Source of the DNA: Roseovarius aestuariivivens
GTDB lineage: Bacteria; Pseudomonadota; Alphaproteobacteria; Rhodobacterales; Rhodobacteraceae
DNA: 64,000 bases
Reading direction: 5' to 3'
NCBI RefSeq assembly: GCF_004761875.1
Contig: NZ_SJEY01000013.1
Span: 25,198-89,197, forward strand
The position numbers and the translations under genes are program-made. Below the pieces are notes generated by a model. The model was not told the origin of the DNA, did no database searches, and worked only from the letters and a program-made list of their open reading frames with translations. Shown here piece after piece: positions 1-8,985 of this stretch (positions within the stretch are counted from its first letter, which is position 1; each line of letters starts with the position of its first letter).

Positions 1-1
1 C

Positions 2-859
2 CGGCCGAGCCTGACCAATCTCGTTTCGGGCGTTATCAACGGCGAGTCGGTCGATGCCGGTTCGGGTGGAATCATTGCTGGCGTGCCCCGCCAGGGCGAT
101 CGCGGCTTCGCCGGATTTCTTGCAGCGATCGCGCGAACGCAGTCGACCAAGCTGCTGTCGACACCGTCGATCATGACGCTGAACAACCAGGAGGCTGAGA
201 TCGTTGTCGCACAGAACGTGCCGTTCGTTACGGGATCTTTCGCGACCGTGGGCGATGATGCGATCCCCGACAATCCGTTTCAGACCATCGAACGGCAGGA
301 TGTCGGTCTGACGCTGAACGTGACGCCGCAGATCAACGCCGACAATACCGTCAAGATGGTGGTCAAGCAGGAAGTGTCTAACCTGACCAACAGCTCGTCC
401 TCTGCGGGTGGCGAGATCACATCGAAGCGGTCTCTGTCTACCACGGTGCTGGTGCATAGCGGCAATGTCATCATGCTGGGTGGACTGCTGGAAAACGGCT
501 CTGGGTCCGCGTCACAAGAGGTGCCGGGCCTGGCCAAGCTGCCGTTGGTCGGGGGGCTTTTCCGGGGCAAGAATGCCTCTAAGAACCAACGGGTCCTGCT
601 TGTCATGCTGCGCCCGAAAGTGGTGAATTCGGAGGAAGAAGCCAAGCGCCTGACCCGTGAACTTGCGCGAGAAGCGAAGGCGGCAAGCCTTGTCATCGAA
701 CCCATTGATGAGGGAAACTTTCCCCGCAGACCCGGGTCGAGCCTGCCTTTTGACGGGGCCGACCTCAATCAACCGTTTGACGCTGGATTCATCGATGATG
801 TTGCGCAAAGCAGAAACTATCCGCCCCTCCCGACCCGACTCCGCTTCGGTGGCGGCTGA
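2..859 (+). CDS. gspD: Type II secretion secretin GspD, C-terminal part (5' end outside window)
   Basis: The reading frame is open from the first bases of the window, so the gene begins upstream and only about 285 C-terminal residues are present. The protein has the secretin homology region: the AQNVPF segment, a VGLTLNVTPQI strand, the VMLGGLLE motif and the VPGLAKLPLVGGLF element ending the beta-barrel domain. Secretins form the outer-membrane ring of type II secretion systems. A tail of about 80 residues after the barrel is acidic and proline-rich, as in S-domain regions that bind pilotins, though no pilotin is visible. It overlaps gspE by 65 bases, which argues for translational coupling. 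A pilus secretin is an alternative, but the following gspE and gspF favour T2SS. Confidence 0.9.
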   Translation, partial: RPSLTNLVSGVINGESVDAGSGGIIAGVPRQGDRGFAGFLAAIARTQSTKLLSTPSIMTLNNQEAEIVVAQNVPFVTGSFATVGDDAIPDNPFQTIERQDVGLTLNVTPQINADNTVKMVVKQEVSNLTNSSSSAGGEITSKRSLSTTVLVHSGNVIMLGGLLENGSGSASQEVPGLAKLPLVGGLFRGKNASKNQRVLLVMLRPKVVNSEEEAKRLTRELAREAKAASLVIEPIDEGNFPRRPGSSLPFDGADLNQPFDAGFIDDVAQSRNYPPLPTRLRFGGG

Positions 860-2324
860 GACGGACGAGCCAGTCCGACTGCCTTTCGCCTTCGCGCGCG
901 ACCAGCAGGTGCTGCTTGACGGCGCGCGTATTGTCGCCGGCCCGCATGCCACACCGCTTGGCCTGCGCGAGGCGCAGCGCCGGGCAGGGTCCTCCGCTGC
1001 GTTGGACGTGGTGGACGAGACCCAGTCAGGTTTCGAAGCGGCATTGACACGGCTTTACGGTTCCACCGAAACGGCCGGGGTCGCGGTGGAGCCGGAAGCA
1101 AGTTTCGATCTTGAAGACAACGGCGGGAAGACCGCGCATCGCGACCTTCTGGAGGAACCGGGTGATGCGCCGGTGATCCGGCTGGTGAACCAGCTAATGC
1201 GACGCGCTGTGACAGCTGGCGCGTCCGACCTGCATATGGAACCTTATGAGGGCGGCTTGCGGGTGCGGATGCGGGTCGATGGGTTTTTGCAAAAGGTGAT
1301 GGACCGTGACGACGTACCTGTGCGCCGGGTCATTTCGCGATTGAAGGTCATGGCTGGCCTCGACATTTCCGAAACCCGGCTGCCGCAGGACGGGCGTATC
1401 CCTTTGCGTTTGGGCGGGCGCCTCATCGACACGCGTGTTTCGTCGCTACCGGGCAATTACGGCGAGCGGATTGTCCTTCGGATTCTGGATCGGTCCACCG
1501 GTCTTGTGCCGTTGTCCGAGCTTGGGCTCAGCCCGGCGCAAGAGGCATTGCTTGAACGGCTGTCCGCCCTTCCCAATGGCATCATCCTTGGAACCGGACC
1601 GACCGGATCGGGCAAGACCACTACGCTTTATTCCCTGCTGAAGCTGGCCAACCGGCAGGAACGCAATATCGTGACGGTCGAGGATCCAATTGAATACGAT
1701 CTTCCGGAAATCTCTCAAAGTCAGATCAATGCCGAGATCGGCATGACCTTCGCCGCCGGTCTGCGTGCGACGCTGCGGCAGGATCCGGATGTTATCCTCG
1801 TCGGTGAGATCCGCGATGCCGAAACCGCGTCCGTGGCGGCCCAGGCGGCGTTGACCGGACACTTGGTCTTTTCTTCGCTGCATGCCAACGGCTCGATGGG
1901 GGCGGTGGTGAGATTGCGCGATCTTGGTCTGGACAACTTCCTGATTGCGGCCACGTTGCGCGGGGTCGTGGCGCAGCGTCTGTTGCGCCGGCTTTGCCCG
2001 CAGTGCCGTGCGCCGCGCAAACCGACCGAGGTTGAGGCGAAACATTTCACACGCCACGGCCTGGATGCGCCGGACCATGTGCACGACGCCAAAGGCTGTG
2101 CGGCTTGCAACGAGGTTGGATATGCGGGCCGCCTTGGTATCTTCGAAATGGTTGAAGTGGGTGATAGGCTGCGGGAAGCGATCGACCGGGGTGCGTCGGA
2201 GGGCGAGTTGAAATCGTTGGCCGTCAAGGATGCGGAAACCCTGATCGGACAAGGTCTGGGTGCGGTCGCCTTGGGTGAGACTAGCCTTCAAGAGGCCTTG
2301 CGCGTCGTCGGAGATGTCGCTTGA
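795..2324 (+). CDS. gspE: Type II secretion ATPase GspE
   Basis: Cytoplasmic hexameric ATPase powering pseudopilus assembly. The 509-residue product carries a GspE N-terminal region, a Walker A loop (GPTGSGKTT, about residue 268), an Asp box/Walker B (ILVGEIRDAETA) and a His box. Near residues 401-437 is the tetracysteine zinc motif (CPQC ... CAAC) typical of GspE/PilB but absent from TadA-type ATPases. The ATG at 795 (or 798, in tandem) is chosen because the frame upstream is the shadow of gspD; the 65-base overlap with gspD is rather long. The stop overlaps the TTG start of gspF, so D, E and F form one operon. Confidence 0.92.
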   Translation: MMLRKAETIRPSRPDSASVAAETDEPVRLPFAFARDQQVLLDGARIVAGPHATPLGLREAQRRAGSSAALDVVDETQSGFEAALTRLYGSTETAGVAVEPEASFDLEDNGGKTAHRDLLEEPGDAPVIRLVNQLMRRAVTAGASDLHMEPYEGGLRVRMRVDGFLQKVMDRDDVPVRRVISRLKVMAGLDISETRLPQDGRIPLRLGGRLIDTRVSSLPGNYGERIVLRILDRSTGLVPLSELGLSPAQEALLERLSALPNGIILGTGPTGSGKTTTLYSLLKLANRQERNIVTVEDPIEYDLPEISQSQINAEIGMTFAAGLRATLRQDPDVILVGEIRDAETASVAAQAALTGHLVFSSLHANGSMGAVVRLRDLGLDNFLIAATLRGVVAQRLLRRLCPQCRAPRKPTEVEAKHFTRHGLDAPDHVHDAKGCAACNEVGYAGRLGIFEMVEVGDRLREAIDRGASEGELKSLAVKDAETLIGQGLGAVALGETSLQEALRVVGDVA

Positions 2325-3532
2325 GGGCTTACAGCTATGTGGCCTACACTGCCGACGGGCGGCGCAAGACCGGCACCGTCGTCGGCGAGACCGAGACGGA
2401 CGCCACGCATCAGCTGGCCGAACAAGGGCTTTACCCATCAGAACTCAGGGCGCGGGCACGGCCACGAAAATCGCGCTTGGGCGATTTTGGCAAAGGCCGG
2501 TTGGGCACCGAATTGCAGGCAGTCCTGACCCGCCAGCTTGCGGTTCTTCTTGCGGCTGGTTTGCCAGCAGAGACCGCGCTTAAGGCGGTCAGAGCGGGCG
2601 GAAGCCCAACGCTCGAAAAGGTGGCCGCAGCCGCGCAGGTGGCCTTGATGGATGGCGCGCCCCTGAGCGAGGCCCTAGACCAGAGCGGAGCGGGCTTTCC
2701 GCGCTACGTGATCGCTTCGGTTCGGTCCGGCGAGATCTCAGGCGATGCGGCTCAGGTCTTCGCCGAGCTTGCCGACCACCTGGAAACCCGGGGCACAGAT
2801 AGGGCGCAGATTTCCAGCGCCCTGGTTTATCCTGCCTTTGTCGCTGCTGTTTCGCTGCTGGTGTGCGGTATTCTCATGGTAAATGTTGCCCCTGAAATCG
2901 TATCGCTTTTCGAGATGTCGGGCCGCCCGCTGCCGGATTTGACACGCATAATGCTTTCGATAAGCGACTGGATCGGCGCGCATTCCCTGCTGCTTGGCGG
3001 GTTCTTTGGGGGCTTTCTATTGCTTTTGGGGATCAGCGCGCGAGTGCGGGCATTGCGGCGGATCCGGGACCGTATCGCGCTGCGTCTGCCGCTTGTCGGC
3101 CGCCTGATGCGGCAGTCAAGTGCGGTGCAATACCTACGTACGCTTGCGCTTGTGCTGGCCAGCCGTCAACCAGCGGTCAACGCCTGTGAAAGCGCCGCGG
3201 GGGTCATGGATATCGACCGGTTCAGGCGCGAGGCTGACGCGGCGACCGAAGCCGTGCGCGGGGGAGAAACGCTGAGCCGTTCTCTGGCGCAGCTCAGTCC
3301 GATTCCGCCCGTTGCGCTGCAACTGATCGCGGCCGGTGAGATGTCGGCGAGGCTTGGACGGATGGTCGGGCGCGCGGCCCTGTTGCTGGAAACAAGCCTT
3401 TCGTCGGAACGTAAGAGGATCGCCGCGTTGCTGGAGCCGATTCTTATGATCCTGGTCGGCGGTCTTGTTCTTGTGATAGTGCTTTCGGTTCTCTTGCCGA
3501 TTTTTGAACTTCAGTCGGTTGTCGCGAATTGA
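2321..3532 (+). CDS. gspF: Type II secretion inner-membrane platform protein GspF
   Basis: A 403-residue polytopic protein with two T2SSF domains (about residues 65-190 and 270-395), each ending in hydrophobic segments; the last is a strong C-terminal membrane helix (MILVGGLVLVIVLSVLLPIF). GspF anchors GspE at the inner membrane. The start is a TTG at 2321 in a TTGA overlap with the gspE stop, consistent with termination-reinitiation. The N-terminus (YSYVAYTADGRRKTG) matches the usual GspF/PilC start. No pseudopilin genes (gspG-K) follow, since the next gene lies on the opposite strand; they may be upstream of the window. Confidence 0.92.
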   Translation: MRAYSYVAYTADGRRKTGTVVGETETDATHQLAEQGLYPSELRARARPRKSRLGDFGKGRLGTELQAVLTRQLAVLLAAGLPAETALKAVRAGGSPTLEKVAAAAQVALMDGAPLSEALDQSGAGFPRYVIASVRSGEISGDAAQVFAELADHLETRGTDRAQISSALVYPAFVAAVSLLVCGILMVNVAPEIVSLFEMSGRPLPDLTRIMLSISDWIGAHSLLLGGFFGGFLLLLGISARVRALRRIRDRIALRLPLVGRLMRQSSAVQYLRTLALVLASRQPAVNACESAAGVMDIDRFRREADAATEAVRGGETLSRSLAQLSPIPPVALQLIAAGEMSARLGRMVGRAALLLETSLSSERKRIAALLEPILMILVGGLVLVIVLSVLLPIFELQSVVAN

Positions 3533-3610
3533 TCCGACCGGGAGTATACGGGCCAACCTGAAAAGGCGAAAGCCGATCAAATCCGCCTCTATCGACGGGT
3601 TTGGTCGCGG

Positions 3611-4396
3611 CTAGTCGCTTTCCGAGGCCTTTGGAAGAACCGGTTGCGGTTCGCGGTTCTTGCGGAAGTGGCGATTCCGCGCCTGCATGTTGTAATCGCG
3701 GTAATCATATGCGTTCAGCAGCGAAAGATGCCGATGCATCACGGTGGTGGCTATCGCGCATCGAATGCCCGCTTTCTTTGCTTCCTGGTAGACCTTTCCG
3801 TCAACTGAAAACATGAGCTTCGACAGAGCGCTCTTGCGTGCCATGAGCAAGCGCCCGGGGGGATTGAACGGGTCGATAAGAGGACCATCGGGCGGATCGC
3901 TCGGTAAGGCTCGCTCTGGTGACCGGGCTTTGATCATGGCCTCTGCAATGGCCTCGTGCGTATCGGGCAACAGCGTGTCGATATCTTCGATCGCAATGAA
4001 ATCGCGCGTGTCAACGTAGGATCCCAGAAGCCCGAGTTCTGGATTTTCGTCCATCAGATCGCTCATCCGTTCGAGCCAGCAGGGCTCTGTCTCGAACACT
4101 GTGACATCGCTTTCGATCACTACGATCTTACCGCCCGGACCGTCCATATAGGTTCTGACCGCTTGGAGCACCCGCGTGGGGTCGTTCTTGGCGTGCCATT
4201 CAACCTTGTAGAACATGCCACGTCGTTCGAACCCATGCACCACGTCGCGGATCAACGGGTCGTCAGAGGCGTTGTCGGTCAGGATAAAGCGGGCGGGATG
4301 CCGGGTATACCGGTACAGGCTATCCAGACAGGCCCAGAGGTAAATCGGCCGGTTGCGCGACAGGATGACAACGGTAATCGGCTGTTTCGCGGTCAC
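3611..4396 (-). CDS. Glycosyltransferase family 2-like protein
   Basis: A 261-residue soluble protein beginning with a GT-A-type nucleotide-sugar fold (TVVILSRNRPIYLWACLDSL, then ILTDNASDDP). The acidic metal-binding motif is probably VIESDVTVF near residue 97, where ESD replaces the usual DxD. It probably transfers a sugar or decorates a glycan; donor and acceptor cannot be told. Its start overlaps the stop of the upstream propeller gene by four bases (ATGA), so the two minus-strand genes are co-translated. The low-sequence-identity N-terminal pattern leaves room for a non-catalytic relative. Confidence 0.75.
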   Translation of the reverse strand: MTAKQPITVVILSRNRPIYLWACLDSLYRYTRHPARFILTDNASDDPLIRDVVHGFERRGMFYKVEWHAKNDPTRVLQAVRTYMDGPGGKIVVIESDVTVFETEPCWLERMSDLMDENPELGLLGSYVDTRDFIAIEDIDTLLPDTHEAIAEAMIKARSPERALPSDPPDGPLIDPFNPPGRLLMARKSALSKLMFSVDGKVYQEAKKAGIRCAIATTVMHRHLSLLNAYDYRDYNMQARNRHFRKNREPQPVLPKASESD

Positions 4397-5358
4397 GTTG
4401 CGGGTCCTTCGTCACGAATGGCATACCCGAAGCCATGGCGCCCGTAGTCGTTGCCGCAATAAAACATGTAGGTTTGCCCGTGGCCGCGCATCACGGTTGT
4501 ATAACATTGCATCTTTTTGTCCCAATCGCCGGGCGCCGGCGGGTTGACGAAACCATGGGCCTCGTCGCGCCGAGTCCAGGTTTCGGCATCCGGTGAAGTC
4601 GCGTAGCCAATTGCGTAATTGCGGCAAGTCGGTTTGTCAGGGTCGTATCCGCCGCGTGCACTGAACCACATCTCGTATCCTTCTTCATTCGGCATAACCC
4701 AGGGCCGACCAAGGCCGCCCTCGTTTCTGCTGTCGGACAGGGCGATGGCGGGGTCCGGATCCTGTTGCCAGTGGACCAAATCTTTGGAGACGGCATGGCG
4801 GATATCGTAATGAGGCTGAGCTTCGCCACTTGGGCTCTGCGACCAGGAGCGCCAGCTTGCAAACCACATATGCCAATCCGATCCGATGCGAAGGATCTGC
4901 GCACTGCTGCATCCTACCGGGTTTTCCGCACCGGCGCACAGCGTTGGAGCGAGCTGAACCCGAGAGAGGTTTTGGCCACGGTCGAGACTGCACATGAGTC
5001 CGATCCCAAGCTGGTAGGGATAGGTTTCCAGACATCGCAAACCCGCACTGGCGAAAAAGACCTTGTCATCAAGCACCATGGCGCAGGTCACGCCGACCCC
5101 GTCGCTGTCGAAGGCTCCGGGATTGCCGAACTCGACCAGTCGTTCCTTGGAAATCGAGAGAACCTGCATTTCCCTGGTTGGGTCAACCTCGATCAAGACG
5201 ACAGAGCCGCGGTTGCGCGCATCTCGCCCTGCAACGTAGATACGCCACAGCGCATCGTGGACGGGCAGTACGGTCGGCACCTGCGCATGCGATCGCCACC
5301 ATGGATGTTCTTCGGGGATGCTTAGGATCTGCCGCTGTCTGATCCATCGGGACTGCAT
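4393..5358 (-). CDS. Glycosidase-like five-bladed beta-propeller protein
   Basis: A 321-residue protein without a signal peptide whose repeated aromatic-rich blades (for example WHMWFASWRSW, YEMWFSARGGYDP, GQTYMFYCGNDYGRHGFGYA) and phrase YATSPDAETWTRRD resemble the GH43/GH32/GH130-like five-bladed propellers often annotated as glycosylases. Catalytic acids cannot be assigned by eye. Four-base overlap with the downstream GT2-like gene suggests a matched glycan-handling pair. The absence of an export signal argues for cytosolic action on a nucleotide-linked or intracellular glycan rather than extracellular polysaccharide breakdown. Function is inferred from fold resemblance only. Confidence 0.6.
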   Translation of the reverse strand: MQSRWIRQRQILSIPEEHPWWRSHAQVPTVLPVHDALWRIYVAGRDARNRGSVVLIEVDPTREMQVLSISKERLVEFGNPGAFDSDGVGVTCAMVLDDKVFFASAGLRCLETYPYQLGIGLMCSLDRGQNLSRVQLAPTLCAGAENPVGCSSAQILRIGSDWHMWFASWRSWSQSPSGEAQPHYDIRHAVSKDLVHWQQDPDPAIALSDSRNEGGLGRPWVMPNEEGYEMWFSARGGYDPDKPTCRNYAIGYATSPDAETWTRRDEAHGFVNPPAPGDWDKKMQCYTTVMRGHGQTYMFYCGNDYGRHGFGYAIRDEGPAT

Positions 5359-5463
5359 GCCAAATCCTTGTCAAATTGAGAAAAAAACGCTGAAGCTTTC
5401 GGTCGCCAGCGCAGAATGAGTTCAACTGGCAGATGGCGACTTCGTTAATAAACTGTTAACACT

Positions 5464-7182
5464 ATGAATAGGAGGCGTCGTGTTGGCAAGTTTTCGCGAC
5501 CGAGTCACCGCGATCTGAACGCAACGGATAACTTATTGAAAAAGCTGTCGATCTGTCTGATCTCACCAAGATTCGCGCCTTCGTTCTGGGGGCGGGAATA
5601 CGCCTTGCCACTTATGCCAGGCGACAAGCGCGCCTGGATCCAGCCCGGTGCCTTGCCGCTTCTGGCGGCGCTGGTCCCGGAGCCGCACGAGGTGGTCCTG
5701 ATCGACGAGGCCGTGGAAGACATCGACTTCGGCGACCTTCGACGGTTCGATGTCATCGGCGTCACTGGCCAGATCGTCCAACGGGACCGGATGCGCGACA
5801 TTCTTCACGCGCTTCGCGATCTACCTGGAAAAGTGGTTGTCGGCGGGCCTTACGCGTCCATCGATGAGGGTTTTTTTGAAGGGCTTTGCGAAGCTATCTT
5901 TATCGGCGAGGCGGATCATTCATGGCCGGCGTTCCTTGACGACCTGGCGCAGGGCAGGCCGCTGCAGGCGCGCTATGAGCAAACCACGCCCACTGACATG
6001 ACCTGCCTGCCGACGGCACGGAGGGACTTGCTGAAGTCGCAACACTACATGTCCGCGTCGATCCAGTATTCCCGCGGCTGTCCTTTTACCTGCGAGTTTT
6101 GCGACATCATCGTGATCTTCGGGCGACGCCCGCGGGTCAAGGAACCGGCGCAGGTCGTGGCCGAACTCGACGCGGTGCACAAAGCCGGGTTTGGTGTATG
6201 TTTCGTGGTCGATGACAATTTCATCGGCAACAAGGTGGCTGTGAAGAAAATGCTGCCGGCGATCATTGACTGGCAACAGGCGCATGGCTATCCGCTCGTC
6301 CTGTCGACCGAGGCGACGTTGAACCTCGCGGATGATCCCGAACTGATGGATCTGATGGTCGAAGCGAATTTCCGCGAGGTCTTTATAGGAATCGAAAGTC
6401 CGCGTGCGGCCGCTCTGCAGGAAACCAAGAAGCTGCAGAACATGCGCGGCGAGTCGATGTCGGTCAAGCTGGAGCGTATTCGGGATGCGGGTCTCGTGGT
6501 GTCGGCCGGTTTCATCGTCGGTTTCGATGAAGATGATGCGGAGATTTTCGAAGAACAGGTTCGTTTCATCGAAGAGAATTCTATCGGCCAGGTGTCACTC
6601 GGCCTTTTGATGGCCTTGCCCAAGACACCGTTGCACGCGCGGCTGCAGGCCGAGGGACGACTGACCGACGACAGCGAGATGTGCAATTTCATTCCTCGGC
6701 AGATGACACGCGAGGATCTCGTGACCGGCTGTGCCAACACGCTGCGGCGCCTTTATACGGCAGAAGCCTTTTTCGGTCGGATCTTGCGAAACATCTCAGT
6801 TTCCGAAGGGTTCAAGACGCGGCGGGCCGAGATGGTCGCACGGGAACAAAGACGCGGAAGCGCGAGGGCGCGTGCAGACAGCCTCGCCATGGCGTTCCGG
6901 CTTTGTCTTGCGATGGCGCGCGCGCGTGTATTGCGGCGTGGCGTGGCTATGTATCTTGACGTCTATCGATTCCAGGGCGTGGCGGATCGGCTATCGGTAT
7001 CCACGTTTTTGTCCTTGTGCGTGCTGCATTGGCATCACTACAGGCTTACCCATCTGAATGCCGAAAACGGCTTTGCGCGAAGCATGAATTACTTTAACGC
7101 TGCGCCCGTGGCGGCGCCGAGCAGCCCCGCGGCGATTCCGGAGCCTCGTGACCGTGAAGGCCCTGCATGGCAAAAGTCGTGA
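5464..7182 (+). CDS. B12-binding domain radical SAM protein (DUF4070 type)
   Basis: A 572-residue enzyme with an N-terminal cobalamin-binding-like Rossmann domain (about residues 30-175), then the radical SAM cluster motif CPFTCEFC with cysteines at about 206, 210 and 213 (CxxxCxxC). The SAM-binding barrel (VVDDNFIGNK, FIGIES, GFIVGFDED) and a C-terminal DUF4070-like region follow. These enzymes typically perform radical methylations or rearrangements in lipid, hopanoid or secondary metabolism; the substrate here is unknown. The canonical His of a B12-binding DxHxxG motif is not evident. The ATG at 5464 gives an unusually basic leader; a TTG at 5536 is a plausible alternative start. It overlaps the next gene by 16 bases. 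Confidence 0.82.
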   Translation: MNRRRRVGKFSRPSHRDLNATDNLLKKLSICLISPRFAPSFWGREYALPLMPGDKRAWIQPGALPLLAALVPEPHEVVLIDEAVEDIDFGDLRRFDVIGVTGQIVQRDRMRDILHALRDLPGKVVVGGPYASIDEGFFEGLCEAIFIGEADHSWPAFLDDLAQGRPLQARYEQTTPTDMTCLPTARRDLLKSQHYMSASIQYSRGCPFTCEFCDIIVIFGRRPRVKEPAQVVAELDAVHKAGFGVCFVVDDNFIGNKVAVKKMLPAIIDWQQAHGYPLVLSTEATLNLADDPELMDLMVEANFREVFIGIESPRAAALQETKKLQNMRGESMSVKLERIRDAGLVVSAGFIVGFDEDDAEIFEEQVRFIEENSIGQVSLGLLMALPKTPLHARLQAEGRLTDDSEMCNFIPRQMTREDLVTGCANTLRRLYTAEAFFGRILRNISVSEGFKTRRAEMVAREQRRGSARARADSLAMAFRLCLAMARARVLRRGVAMYLDVYRFQGVADRLSVSTFLSLCVLHWHHYRLTHLNAENGFARSMNYFNAAPVAAPSSPAAIPEPRDREGPAWQKS

Positions 7183-7838
7183 TTTTCGGAACTGGTCAGT
7201 TCGCACAGACCGTGACTGTCTATCTCGAACGAGAGTCGGAACATGAGATCTTCGGCTATACGGTTGACGCAGTATACCGAAACGGGCAGGCGTCTTTGCT
7301 GGGCAAACCCGTATTTGCCTGGGAAACGCTCGAAGATCACTTCGCACCTTCGGATGGTGTTCTTTTCGGGCCGATCAGTTTTCGCGGCATGAACCGTTTT
7401 CGCGCTGAGCGATATGCGGAGGGCAAGGCGCGCGGGTACGATTTTTTGACCTTCGTACATCCGGCAAGTCATGTTTACTCGGAAGAGATCGGTGAGAATT
7501 GCTTGATCCTCGAGGCGAACACGATACAGCCTTTCGTTCGGATCGGGAACAATGTGGTGATATGGAGCGGTAACCACATCGGACATCATACCGAGATCGG
7601 AGATCATTGTTTTCTAACTTCGCATGTGGGCATTTCCGGCAACTGCCGGATCGGGCCGTCCTGCTTTTTTGCAGGAAAGAGCGGCGTGTCTGACAATGTA
7701 GCGATCGGCGAGCAATGCCTTGTGGGGGCGGGGGCCCTGATCCTGCGTGACCTCGCGGCAGGGTCTTTCGCCCGCGAGATTTCTCCCAAGATCATACCCG
7801 GTGGGGCGCACCGTTTCGCGAAGCTGCTGCTAGGTTAA
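7167..7838 (+). CDS. PglD/NeuD-like sugar O/N-acyltransferase (left-handed beta-helix)
   Basis: A 223-residue protein with an N-terminal Rossmann-like strand (VVIFGTGQFAQ) and a C-terminal hexapeptide left-handed beta-helix (repeats such as IGNNVVIWSGNHIG, IGDHCFLTSHVGI, IGPSCFFAG, IGEQCLVGAGALI). This is the architecture of PglD/NeuD acetyltransferases. The His in GNHIGHHTEIG is a good candidate general base. It would acylate an amino sugar, which fits the adjacent DegT aminotransferase gene. It is coupled to the radical SAM gene by overlap and converges with the aminotransferase gene, sharing 47 bases at the 3' ends. Confidence 0.8.
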   Translation: MAKVVIFGTGQFAQTVTVYLERESEHEIFGYTVDAVYRNGQASLLGKPVFAWETLEDHFAPSDGVLFGPISFRGMNRFRAERYAEGKARGYDFLTFVHPASHVYSEEIGENCLILEANTIQPFVRIGNNVVIWSGNHIGHHTEIGDHCFLTSHVGISGNCRIGPSCFFAGKSGVSDNVAIGEQCLVGAGALILRDLAAGSFAREISPKIIPGGAHRFAKLLLG

Positions 7839-8982
7839 GCTTTTCCGCCGCCGCGAGCACTGTGCAGATCTCGGAGACGTCCCTGGCCTTTAAGTCACAG
7901 TAGAAAGGCAGCCCCAGGACTGAGCGCGCCAATCTGTCGGTAACCGTCAGACTGTCCTGCTCGAATGGTCCGAAGCCGCTTTCCGCGTGCAAACCGAACC
8001 CGTACCAGAAGCGGCTGTCGATCTTTCGTTCCAGAAGCTTTTCGCGCAAGAGCATCGCGGCCTCCGGCGAGGTCGCATGATAAAGAGCGTAGGCATTGGA
8101 AAAGGCCCCGCCTACGCTCAATGTGCCGATCACGCCATGGTCTTGGGACGCCTCGGCGTAATTGGCCGTGACCTGGTCATACTGCGTCTGCCGCGCCGGC
8201 CACGCGTCGAGTGCGGCCATGGCAACGCACGCGTGATATTCGCTCATCTTTCCATTGATGTTGTCGCCGATCACCTGTCGCGTGCCCAGAAAGCCGTGAT
8301 TGGTGGCGCGAACGGCCCGGACCAGAATTTCTGGATCCGAACACAGAATGGCGCCGCCTTCACCACAGCCGAAAGCCTTGGTTGCGTGAAAACTGAGGGC
8401 GATGGGGATGTCCGGCTCATAGGCGCATCCCGTCCGCGTCAGGACATCGAAGCTTGCGGCGGCATCAATGATGACCGGAAGGCCTGTGTCGCGGCTGAAG
8501 GCGGACCAGAGCTGCAGGTCGGGCAATCGGCCATAGGGCGCCGTCACCATGACCATTCCGATCTCTTCCAGTCGCGGATGGGCTGCGACCTTGCTGGGGT
8601 CGAGTGTCCATGTATCGGCATCGACATCCATCAGATACGGCTCATAACCACAACTTTGTGCCGCGGAGATCGTGGCCACGAACGTATAGGACGGGCAAAG
8701 CGCCAGCCGTTGTGCGCGGGCGCGTCCTGCACGGGCAAGGATCGCACCGATCAGCGCCGTCGTGCCGGAGGCGGTGAGTGCCACGCCGCCGGTTTCCAGC
8801 GCCAGGATATCCGCAAGCCGACGGTGCAATTGCTGGCTGACAGGGCCGAGATTTGAATAGCGCCGCGTCCGGTCGAGTGTCCGAAGGTAGGGAACGATAG
8901 CCTGCGTTTTCGGCAAGTGCGGCTTGGCGACCGGGATACGTGGGGTGTAGAGCACCGGATGCAGATCTGATCCAAGTGCCAT
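7792..8982 (-). CDS. DegT/DnrJ/EryC1/StrS-family PLP aminotransferase
   Basis: A 396-residue sugar aminotransferase-like protein. The N-terminus has the family pattern IPVAKPHLP; TASGTTALIGA binds the cofactor phosphate, VIIDAAASF contains the PLP-nitrogen Asp, and the Schiff-base lysine is K202 in SFHATKAFGCGEGG. The family makes amino sugars from keto-sugars, and the neighbouring PglD-like transferase could acylate the product. The 3' end overlaps convergently with that gene. WbqC lies upstream by three bases on the same strand, so the two are probably co-transcribed. Confidence 0.85.
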   Translation of the reverse strand: MALGSDLHPVLYTPRIPVAKPHLPKTQAIVPYLRTLDRTRRYSNLGPVSQQLHRRLADILALETGGVALTASGTTALIGAILARAGRARAQRLALCPSYTFVATISAAQSCGYEPYLMDVDADTWTLDPSKVAAHPRLEEIGMVMVTAPYGRLPDLQLWSAFSRDTGLPVIIDAAASFDVLTRTGCAYEPDIPIALSFHATKAFGCGEGGAILCSDPEILVRAVRATNHGFLGTRQVIGDNINGKMSEYHACVAMAALDAWPARQTQYDQVTANYAEASQDHGVIGTLSVGGAFSNAYALYHATSPEAAMLLREKLLERKIDSRFWYGFGLHAESGFGPFEQDSLTVTDRLARSVLGLPFYCDLKARDVSEICTVLAAAEKLNLAAASRNGAPHRV

Positions 8983-8985
8983 GCG

